Of a stretch of 64,000 bases of DNA, positions 55,177 to 64,000 are shown in pieces. The stretch covers positions 9,929,484 to 9,993,483 of the forward strand of contig OX453286.1 of the NCBI GenBank assembly GCA_949710005.1, in the 5' to 3' direction. Both the position numbers and the translations under genes were made by a program. Under the pieces are notes generated by a model that saw only the letters and a list, made by a program, of their open reading frames with translations, searched no databases and was not told the origin of the DNA. Origin of the DNA: Ricordea florida (lineage: Eukaryota > Cnidaria > Anthozoa > Corallimorpharia > Ricordeidae). Every line of letters begins with the position of its first letter. Position 1 is the stretch's first letter.

Positions 55177-55249
55177 GCCTCCGTAGCCTAATGGATAAGG
55201 CGTCGGCCTCCTAAGCCGAAGATTGCGGGTTCGAGTCCCGTCGGAGGTG
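55177..55249 (+). tRNA. tRNA-Arg(CCT), copy 4
   Basis: Consensus sequence with all stems paired, the CCT anticodon in loop ctcctaa, and intact boxes A and B. A TTTT stop lies 9 bases downstream. It looks fully functional. Confidence 0.95.
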
Positions 55250-56599
55250 AAATGTTTTAATCCACATCGCATTTTTACGTCCCTGAAATTAACATTACAG
55301 TCAGATCCCGTTAAAGGGAGGAGTTCATTAATGATATCGACCTCCAGTTAACTCACAACAGTGATTGTGGGAATCTAGTTTTCTTCGTCTTAGCTAAACA
55401 TGTTACTTGTAAATAGAAAAGATGAAAATTCCACAATCGAAGTCGCAATATAACTTGTGATTACTATCAAGGGCTATTGTTCTCTCTCTACAATGTACAG
55501 GCTGCAGCGTAAGAAATATTGAGGTTTGTGCAAATGACAGGCTGAAATCTGTAAATCAATCCAGAGAGAGCAGTAGGATTTGACCCTGAGAACCAATTAT
55601 TTCATTTGACTACTTCACGCCAGCATGAATGTTCAGAATTTCACATTTGTTGAATATAGCTCTGAATGCAACATTGACAGCCAGCACCCTTAGATTTCTT
55701 AATGTAATTCTTAACGACATTATGATATCTTGGCTACAAGCAGTAGCTGTAGGTATATGTAAGTAAAACAAGACTTAAGTAAATTACCTGCTTGATCAGC
55801 TGGTGAGCAGCGTTGGCGCAGTGTTTTGAAATTCCAACAAAATCTATGAAAATGCTAACATGTGAATGGTCCGTTCGGGTAATTGTTCTGAATGGAATTA
55901 GAATTATGTTGTATTCTACTTGGTATTAAGGGAAAGCGCACCTGAAAAAAAAATTTTCTTTGACTGTCACTGCTTGTGTTTCCTTTGCTTACCGAGAATT
56001 GATGGTAACCATGGTAACTATAGAACTGGACAAGACACAGTTGAACCCCGCTATCTCCAAAATTGGTTTGAGCTATGTACAAGGCTCGAAATGATCCCTG
56101 CTCCGAAATGATCCAAACCCCGAAATGATCCCCACTTTAACTTCTTTTTCAGGCGGGCTTTAAAATGATTATGATTCCCAAGTAATTCCAGGAATGACAT
56201 CTGGAACCGGGAGTTGTAGAATGGGCCTATAAAAAATGTTAAACACGTAAATCATCATTTTACTGAATAGTTTAAAACTGCATAGGGTAACATCAACCAG
56301 AGTGTGTGTTAAATTGTATAGGAGGGGAAAAAGCATTTTTTACAAACACGAGTCGACTCTTATTCAAAGTCTTGCGTCCTCTGTAAAAGCCGACAAAATC
56401 TGTGTTTTAGATCTTCGTTTTTAGCAATCTCCAACTGTTCTTGCTCCTTAACTTGAAATCGGCAATCCACTTCAAAAACACTGCTAATGGGGAATTGGCA
56501 AAATGATAGTCTACTACAGTTTCCCGAATACAATCGCTGATAGGTTCCAGTATGCACAATGCGTCTTCTAATATGGATCTCAGCTTTTAGTCGCCGAAA

Positions 56600-56671
56600 G
56601 ATTCCGCAGCCTAATGGATAACGCGTCGGCCTCCTAGCCGAAGATTGCGGGTTCGAGTCCCGATGGAGGTG
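56600..56671 (+). pseudogene. tRNA-Arg(CCT) pseudogene, copy 5
   Basis: It starts gattccgcag, so the acceptor stem is mutated. The anticodon loop has lost a base (cctcctagcc instead of cctcctaagcc), the D-stem has aacgcg for aaggcg, and the 3' acceptor strand reads cgatggagg. With 72 bases and several broken pairs it is not a functional tRNA. Confidence 0.9.
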
Positions 56672-57725
56672 TCATGTTTTAATCCAGATCGCAATTTTAC
56701 GTCCCTGAAATTACGATACAGTCAGATCCGGTTAAAGGGAGTAATTTATCAATGCTCTCGATCTCCAGTGAACTCACAACAGTCATTGTGGGTATTTAGC
56801 TTTCTTCGTCTTAGCTAAAGCTGTTACTTGTAAATAGAAAAGATTAAAATTCTACAATCGAAGTAGTCGTGTAACTTGTGATTAATATCAAACAATTATT
56901 GTTCTCTCTCTGCAGTGTATCCCTGTCAATTCAAATTAGAGATCCTTGTCAATTCCTGTCAATGATCATCGCTTCGGAAGTCTAAGAATAAGTTTTGTTT
57001 TACTGTGAGAACCAAAGCAAAACCCTAAAACCGAGACCGAAAGTATATTTTAGTCCCGGCCAAGAGAAAGCTCGGCAAAATCTTCGGGGCGAATACACTT
57101 GCACAAAACTTTTTAAAATTGCATCGAGGTCTATGAAAATGCTAACATGGCAATGGTCCGCTCCGAGTAATACTTCTGAATGCAATACGAATTATGTTGT
57201 TTGCTAAATTGTGCTAAGGGAAAGCGCACCTGAAAAAAAGGAAAGTATTGTGTTAGTGTCACTGCCCGTGTTTCCTTTCGCTTACCGAGAGTTGCTAATA
57301 ACTATGGTAACTATAGTAATGACATCTGGAACCGGGAGTTGTAGAATGCGCCTATAAAAAAATGTTAAACACGTAAATCATCATTGTACTGAATAGTTTA
57401 AAACTGCATAGGGTAACATCAACCAGAGTGTCTGTTAAATTGTATAGGAAAGGAAAAAGCATTTTTTACACACACGAGTCGACTCTTATTCAAAGTCTTG
57501 GGTCCTATTTAAAAGACGACAAAATCTGTGTTTTAGATCTTCGTTTTTAGCAATCTCCAACTGTTCTGGCTCCTTAACTTGAAATGGGCAATCCACTTCA
57601 AAAACACTGCTAATGGGGAATTGGCAAAATGATAGTCTATTACAGTTTCCCGAATACAATCGCTGATATGTTCCAGTATCCACAATGCTTCTTCTAATAT
57701 GGATCTCAGCTTTTAGTCGCCGAAA

Positions 57726-57798
57726 GCCTCCGTAGCCTAATGGATAAGGCGTCGGCCTCCTAAGCCGAAGATTGCGGGTTCGAGTCCCGTCGGAGGTG
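57726..57798 (+). tRNA. tRNA-Arg(CCT), copy 6
   Basis: Consensus 73-base gene, identical to copy 4, with intact box A, box B, anticodon loop and TTTT stop. Confidence 0.95.
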
Positions 57799-59248
57799 AA
57801 ATGTTTTAATCCAGATCGCAATTTTACGTCCCTAAAATTAACATTACAGTCAGATCCGGTAAAAGGGAGGAGTTCATTAATGATATCGACCTCCAGTTAA
57901 CTCACAACAGTGATTGAGGGAATCTAGTTTTCTTCGTTTTAGCTAAACATGTTACTTGTAAATAGAAAAGATAAAAATTCCACAATCGAAGTCGCAATAT
58001 AACTTGTGATCACTATCAAGGGCTATTGTTCTCTCTCTGCAGTGTATCGCTCTCAATTCAAATTAGAGATCCTTGTCGATGAGGATCGGTTTTCGTACAA
58101 TGTACAGGCTGCAGCGTAAGAAATATTGAGGTTTGTCCAAATGACAGGCTGAAATCTGTAAATCAATCCAGAGAGAGCAGTAGGATTTGACCCTGAGAAC
58201 CAATTATTTTATTTGACTACTTCACGCCAGCATGAATGTTCAGAATTTCACATTTGTTGAATATAGCTCTGAATGCAACATTGACAGCCAGCACCCTTAG
58301 ATTTCTTAATGTAATTCTTAACGACATTATGATATCTTGGCTACAAGCAGTAGCTGTAGGCATATGTAAGTAAAACAAGACTTAAGTAAATTACCTGCTT
58401 GATCAGCTGGTGAGCAGCGTTGGCGCAGTGTTTTAAAATTCCAACAAAATCTATGAAAATGCTAACATGTGAATGGCCCGTTCCGGGTAATTGTTCTGAA
58501 TAGAATTACAATTATGTTGTATGCTACTATGTATTAAGGGAAAGCGCACCTGAAAAAAAAAAAATTTTTTTGATTGTTACTGCTCGTGTTTCCTTTGCTT
58601 ACCGAGAATTGATGGTAACCATGGTAACTATAGAACTGGACAAGACACAGTTGAACCCCGCTATCTCGAAAATAGTTTGAGGTATGTACAATGCTCGAAA
58701 TGATCCCTGCTCCGAAATGATCCAAACCCCGAAATGATCCCCACTTTAACTTCTTTTTCACGCGGGCTTTGAAATGATTATGATTCCCAAGTAATTCCAG
58801 GAATGACATCTGGAACCGGGAGTTGTAGAATGCGCAAAGTTAATGAAATTCATAAATATAACTTGTACTTTTGCCTATAAAAAAATGTTAAACACGTAAA
58901 TCATCATTGTACTGAATAGTTTAAAACTGCACAGGGTAACATCAACCATAATGTCTGTTAAATTCTATAGGAGGGGAAAAAGCATATTTTACACACACGA
59001 GTCGACTCTTATTCAAAGTCTTGCGTCCTCTGTAAAAGCCGACAAAATCTGTGTTTTAGATCTTCGTTTTTAGCAATCTCCAACTGTTCTGGCTTCTTAA
59101 CTTGAAATCGGCAATCCACTTCAAAAACACTGCTAATGGGGAATTGGCAAAATGGTGGTCTATTACAGTTTCACGAATACAATCGCTGATATGTTCCACT
59201 ATGCACAATGCGTCTTCTAATATGAATCTCAGCTTATATTCGCCGAAA

Positions 59249-59321
59249 GCCTCCGTAGCCTAATGGATAAGGCGTCGGCCTCCTAAGCCGAAGATTGCGC
59301 GTTCGAGTCCCGTCGGAGGTG
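59249..59321 (+). tRNA. tRNA-Arg(CCT), copy 7, one T-stem mismatch
   Basis: Matches the consensus except attgcgcgttcgag, where a C replaces G in the T-stem and breaks one pair. The box B core GTTCGAGTCC is otherwise kept. Function is possible but reduced. Confidence 0.85.
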
Positions 59322-60772
59322 AAATGTTTTAATCCAGATCGCAATTTTACGTCCCTGAAATTAACATTACAGTCAGATCCGGTTAAAGGGAGGAGTTCAT
59401 CAATGCTATCAACCTCCAGTTAAATCACAACAGTCATTGTGGGAATCTAGTTTTCTTCGTCTTAGCTAAACATGTTACTTGTAAATAGAAAAGATAAAAA
59501 TTCCACAATCGAAGTCGCAATATAACTTGTGATCACTATCAAAGGCTATTGTTCTCTCTCTGCAGTGTATCCCTGTCAATTCAAATTAGAGATCCTTGTC
59601 GATGACGATCGCTTTTGTTACAATGTACAGACTGCAGCGTAAGAAATATTGAGGTTTGTCCAAATGACAGGCTGAAATCTGTAAATCAATCCAGAGAGAG
59701 CAGTAGGATTTGACCAGGAGAACCAATTATTTCATTTGACTACTTCACGCCCGCATGAATGTTCAGAATTTCACATTTGTTGAATATAGCTCTGAATGCA
59801 ACATTGACAGCCAGCACCCTTAGATTTCTTAATGTAATTCTTAACGACATTATGATATCTTGGCTACAAGCAGTAGCTGTAGGTATATGTAAGTAAAACA
59901 AGACTTAAGTAAATTACCTGCTTGATCAGCTGGTGAGCAGCGTTGGCGCAGTGTTTTAAAATTCCAACAAAATCTATGAAAATGCTAACATGTGAATGGT
60001 CCGTTCCGGGTAATTGTTCTGAATGGAATTAGAATTATGTTGTATGCTACTATGTATTAAGGGAAAGCGCACCTGAAAAAAAAAAAAAATTCTTTGATTG
60101 TCACTGCTCGTGTTTCCTTTGCTTACCGAGAATTGATGGTAACCATGGTAACTATAGAACTGGACAAGACACAGTTGAACCCCGCTATCTCGAAAATAGT
60201 TTGAGGTATGTACAATGCTCGAAATGATCCCTGCTCCGAAATGATCCAAACCCCGAAATGATCCCCACTTTAACTTCTTTTTCAGTCTGGCTTTGAAATG
60301 ATTATGATTCCCAAGTAATTCCAGGAATGACATCTGGAACCGGGAGTTGTAGAATGCGCAAAGTTAATCAAAATTAATAAATATAATTTGTATTTTTGCC
60401 TATAAAAAAATTTTAAACACGTAAATCATCATTGTACTGAATAGTTTAAAACTGCACAGGGTAACATCAACCAGATTGTCTGTTAAATTGCATAGGAAGG
60501 GAAAAAGCATTTTTACACACACGAGTCGACTCTTATTCAAAGTCTTGCGTCCTCTGTAAAAGCCGACAAAATCTGTGTTTTAGATCTTCGTTTTTAGCAA
60601 TCTCGAACTGTTGTGGCTCCTTAACTTGAAATCGGCAATCCACTTCAAAGACACTGCTAATGGGACATTGGCAAAATGATAGTCTATTACAGTTTCACGA
60701 ATACATTCGCTGACATCTTCCAGTATGCACAATGCTTCTTCTAATATGAATCTCAGCTTTTAGTCGCCGAAA

Positions 60773-60845
60773 GCCTCCGTAGCCTAATGGATAAGGCGTC
60801 GGCCTCCTAAGCCGAAGATTGCGGGTTCGAGTCCCGTCGGAGGTG
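60773..60845 (+). tRNA. tRNA-Arg(CCT), copy 8
   Basis: Consensus 73-base gene with CCT anticodon, intact internal promoters and TTTT stop. Confidence 0.95.
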
Positions 60846-62100
60846 AAATGTTTTAATCCAGACTGCAATTTTACGTCCCTGACATTAATATTACAGTCAG
60901 ATGGTTAAACGAGTAATTCATCAATGCTGTCGATCTCCAGTTAACTCACAACAGTGATTGTGGGTATTTAGCTTTCTTCGTCTTAGCTAAAGCTGTTGCT
61001 TGTGAATAGAAAAGATGAAAATTCCACAATCGAAGTAGTCATGTAACTTGTGATCAATATCAAACATTTATTGTTCTCTCTCTGCAGTGTATCGCTCTCA
61101 ATTCAAATTACAGAACGTTGTCAATTCCTGTCGATGAGGATCGCTTCGGAAGTCTAAGAATAAGTTTTGTTTTACTGTGACAACCAAAGCAAAACCCTAA
61201 AACCGAGAGCGAAAGTAGATTTTAGTTCCCGGCCGAGAGAAAGCTCGGCAAAATCTGCATGGCGAATACACATGCACAAAACTTTCTAAAATTGCAACAC
61301 GGTCTATGAAAATGCTAACATGGCAATGGTCCACTCCGGGTAATTCTTCTGAATGCAATACGAATCATGGTGTTTGCTACATTGTGCTAAGGGTAAGCGC
61401 ACCTGAAAAAAAGCAAAGCATTTTTTTACTGTCACTGCCCGTGTTTCCTTTCGCTCACCGAGAGTTGCTGGTAACCATGGTATCTATAAAACTGGACAAG
61501 ACACAGTTGAATCCTGCTATCTCCAAAATAGTTTGAGGTATGTACAGGGCCCGAAATGATCCCGGCTCCGAAATGATCCAAGTCCCGAAATGATCCTCAC
61601 TTTAACTTTTCCACGCGGGTTCTGAAATGATTATGATTCGCAAGTAATTCTAAGAATGACATCTGGAACCGGGAAGTGTAGAATGCGCAAGGTAAATGAA
61701 ATTCGTAAATATAACTTATATTTTTGCCAATGAAAAACTTTTCAACGCAAAAATCATCATTGTACTGAATAGTTTAAAACTGCAAAGGGTAACATGAAAA
61801 AGAGTGTCTGTTAAATTGTATAGTAAGGGAAAAAGCATTTTTTGGCCACACGAGTACACTCTTTTTCAAAGTCAGGCGTCCTCTGTAAAAGCCGACAAAA
61901 TCTGTGTTTTAGATCTCCGTTTTTAGCGATCTCCAACTGTTCTGGCTTCTTAACTTGAAATCAGCAATCCACACAAAAAGACTCCTTTTGGGGAATTGGC
62001 AAAATAATAATCTATCACAGTTTTCGGAATACAATCGCTGATAGGTTCCAGTATGCACAATGCATCTTCTAATGTGGATCTCAGCTTAATGTCACTGAAA

Positions 62101-62173
62101 GCCTCCGTAGCCTAATGGATAAGGCGTCGGCCTCCTAAGCCGAAGATTGCGGGTTCGAGTCCCGTCGGAGGTG
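62101..62173 (+). tRNA. tRNA-Arg(CCT), copy 9
   Basis: Consensus 73-base gene with CCT anticodon, intact internal promoters and TTTT stop. It is the last copy in the window. Confidence 0.95.
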
Positions 62174-62816
62174 AAATGTTTTAATCCAGATTGCAATTTT
62201 ACGTCCCTGACATTAACATTACAGTCAGATGGTTAAAGGGAGTAATTCATCAATGCTGTCGATCTCCAGTTAACTCACAACAATGATTGTGGGTATTTAG
62301 CTATCTTCGTCTTAGCTAAAGCTGTTAGTTGTAAATAGAAAAGATGAAAATTCCACAATCGAAGTAGTAATGTAACTGGAGATCAATATCAAAGAATTAT
62401 TGTTCTCTCTCTGCAATGTATATTTGTGAATTTAAATTTGAGATCCTTGTCAATTCCTGTCGATGAGGATCTTTTTTAAAGTCTAAGAATAAGTTTGTTT
62501 TACTGTTACTGAAAGTAGATTGTTAGTTCGCGGCCGAGAGAAAGCTCGGCAAAATCTGCGGGGTGAATATGCGTCCACTAAACTTTTTAAAATTGCAACA
62601 AGGTCTATGAAAATGCCAACATGGCAATGGTTCTCTCTGCGTAATTCTTCTGAATGCAATACGAATTATGTTGTATGCTACTTTGTACTAAGAGAAAGCG
62701 CACCTGAAAAAAGGAAATTATTATTTGAGTGTCACTGCGCGTGTTTTCTTTTGCTTACCGAGTGTTGATATGGTAACTATAGAATTGAACAAGACACAGT
62801 TGAAGCCTGCTATCTC

Positions 62817-63525
62817 GAGAATAGTTTGAGGTATGTACAGGGCCCGAAATGATCCCGGCTCCGAAATGATCCCGGCTCCGAAATGATCCAGGCCCCGAAA
62901 TGATCCCCACTTTAACTTTTCCACGCGGGCTTCGAAATGATTATGATTCCCAAGTAATTCGAGGAATGACTTCTGGAACCGGGAGTTGTAGAATGTGCAA
63001 AGTGAATGAAATTCATGAATATAACTTATATTTTTGCCAATTAAAAAATGTTAAACGCGAAAGTTATCACTGTACTGAGTAGTTGAAAACTGCAAAAGGT
63101 AACATTAACCAGATTGTCTGTGAAATTGTACAGTAAGGGAGAACAATTTACTGCTCTGGTACAATTCAGATTTTATCTTTCGTCGACAGGTAAGTAACAA
63201 TGATTAACATTCATATTTGTTACCAAAGTTTTTAGTACATTTTGAAATACATGACTGTTTTGACGTTTTTGGAACTACTGAGTATTAGTTGCCTAATTCT
63301 CGTTCCTAAGGATTCTAAAAAAATTATAAGCGAATTAAAATGCCAATTAATTGAGATTGAATTTTGTTTATATTTCACATTCCACGGTTTTAAATGTCAT
63401 TCCAAGAATTATCTGGGGGTTGTTTCGGGGCCAATCAGTGTAGCAAGAGATTGGGATCATTTCGGGGACGGGGTCATTTCGGAGCTAGGATCATTTCGGG
63501 CGCTGTACAGATAGCGGGGATTCGA
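62817..63525. mobile_element. Fold-back element built on ccgaaatgatcc repeats
   Basis: The left arm (62817-62915: ctatctcgagaatag, then several ccgaaatgatcc copies) is inverted at about 63436-63523 (gggatcatttcgggg repeats, then gatagcgggg). The last array unit thus carries both arms of an element of which the other units show only the left arm. The interior (63160-63430) is AT-rich and unrelated to the array. Confidence 0.65.
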
Positions 63526-63810
63526 GATAAGCGGGTCAGGGTAAAATCCCAACGAAATTTATTAATCATTTAACCCTTTAAGCCCCCAATATCAATATTC
63601 GTTTTCTTCTAACTGTTCTCGTATACTTGTTATGATATCAGTGAGGAGATTTTGTTTAAATATCAATACAACTCTTTTTTGGTGATCATTTTTGTTGTTC
63701 TCATAACATGAATGGTAGAGGAACAGTTAATATTTTAATGAGAAATTGGATGCTAAGTCACTACTGAGACTCACAGGGTTAAATGACGCACTGTCTCACA
63801 TTGTGTTCTA
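63526..63810. other. No gene seen
   Basis: AT-rich spacer between the fold-back element and the terminal repeat. Confidence 0.4.
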
Positions 63811-64000
63811 TTTAGGGACGGACCATTAGAAAAGTGATGGGGGGGGAAGGGTGGGGAAAAAAACAAAAACACATTCATGCAAAGGAAATGCCAAGAAAAA
63901 AAAATTCATGCAAAGAAGAAGGTAAAAAAAAATTCACGCAGAAGGAAGGTCCAATTGTGACTTTTTCATACGTAGTAAAAAAAATTCGTGCAGAGGGGTT
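63811..64000 (+). repeat. Dispersed repeat cut by the window end; A-rich imperfect tandem repeats
   Basis: It starts ttagggacggaccattag, runs through a G-run, then shows imperfect repeats of aaaaaaattcatgcaaag type (units of about 28-30 bases). The first ~33 bases match the window start in inverse orientation. Confidence 0.65.

Larger units (their letters stand above)
49545..63150 (+). repeat. Tandem array of 1.1-1.9-kb units, each with a tRNA-Arg(CCT) copy
   Basis: Nine tRNA copies lie at intervals of 1905, 1892, 1479, 1423, 1126, 1523, 1524 and 1328 bases. Units share the whole spacer, including cctctgtaaaagccgacaaa before the tRNA and tcgacctccagttaactcac after it. Units 2 and 3 (about 50480-54400) are almost identical at a 1892-base offset, which marks a recent duplication. 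The long units contain an internal ~390-base duplication of the pre-tRNA segment. Two spacer types alternate: one with gatcagctggtgagcagcgt, the other with agagaaagctcggcaaaatc (units near 57.06, 61.25 and 62.54 kb). Many open frames appear in register because the DNA repeats. They carry no domain signature and are not called as genes. Confidence 0.9.

Noticed and set aside
50637-60333. Recurrent ~118-codon frames beginning near-identically (minus strand) in the tRNA array
   Set aside because: They recur only because the DNA unit repeats. Type-B units disrupt them, indels break them freely, and no domain is visible.
49545-63150. CRISPR-like array
   Set aside because: Units exceed 1 kb, contain tRNA genes, and have eukaryotic context; nothing resembles short repeats with unique spacers.

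Overview
The window looks like repeat-dense intergenic DNA from an animal nuclear genome, most likely a cnidarian and probably a hexacoral (coral or sea anemone). The support is indirect: GT-AG introns, an AT-rich background, tRNA-derived SINE sequence, THAP-domain transposases, a P2X7-C-terminus-like zinc protein, and a dense mix of LINE, MULE, ISL2EU-like, piggyBac-like and fold-back elements that I associate with cnidarian genomes. I recognise no conserved single-copy host gene. Almost every protein-like segment belongs to a mobile element or to a gene family that spreads with them, and most are broken.

Layout. 0-3 kb: fold-back elements and a P2X7-C-like two-exon gene with a late frameshift. 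3.8-6.3 kb: a decayed THAP-transposase pseudogene (minus strand). 6.5-7.7 kb: a MULE relic with ~100-bp terminal inverted repeats (TIRs). 7.7-10.4 kb: no gene seen. 10.4-11.1 kb: the 3' end of a LINE. 11.2-16.45 kb: a complete insertion of an L1-like LINE (minus strand) bounded by a 17-bp target-site duplication (TSD). That LINE carries a nested SINE with its own 5-bp duplication, a nested ~1-kb DNA element in ORF1, and a deletion of most of the endonuclease. 16.6-17.7 kb: a fold-back MITE and a 64-bp perfect palindrome.

18.74-23.38 kb is the most interesting object: a 4.6-kb element with 17-bp TIRs, a 6-bp TSD and ~30-bp-periodic subterminal repeats that differ between the two ends. It carries a multi-exon gene for a cysteine-rich, DDE-like protein with SAP-like and NHL-like C-terminal segments. 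25-28 kb: MITEs, a 19-residue-repeat ORF, and a TIR-bounded element holding an exon of a Crypton/DUF3504-like gene. 29.95-32.82 kb: two TTAA-flanked elements placed back to back and sharing one TTAA, each packed with hairpins. 34.3-35.5 kb: a coiled-coil gene read in three frames. 35.8 kb: a tRNA-like SINE.

40.85-46.85 kb: a 6-kb ISL2EU-like element. It holds an intact 531-codon THAP+DDE transposase and the first exon of a partner gene of the SWIM/YqaJ type, and is interrupted by a TTAA-flanked piggyBac-like element whose gene has lost its catalytic core. 47.1-49.0 kb: a small inverted-repeat-bounded block with a broken family-B DNA polymerase tail and a broken GRF zinc-finger gene, resembling a collapsed Polinton or virus-like element. 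49.5-63.1 kb: a tandem array of 1.1-1.9-kb units, each with a tRNA-Arg(CCT) gene or pseudogene (nine copies). The window begins and ends in inverted copies of the same dispersed repeat.

Intron and exon limits are read by eye from splice signals and reading frame. Family names rest on motif recognition only; no database search was run.
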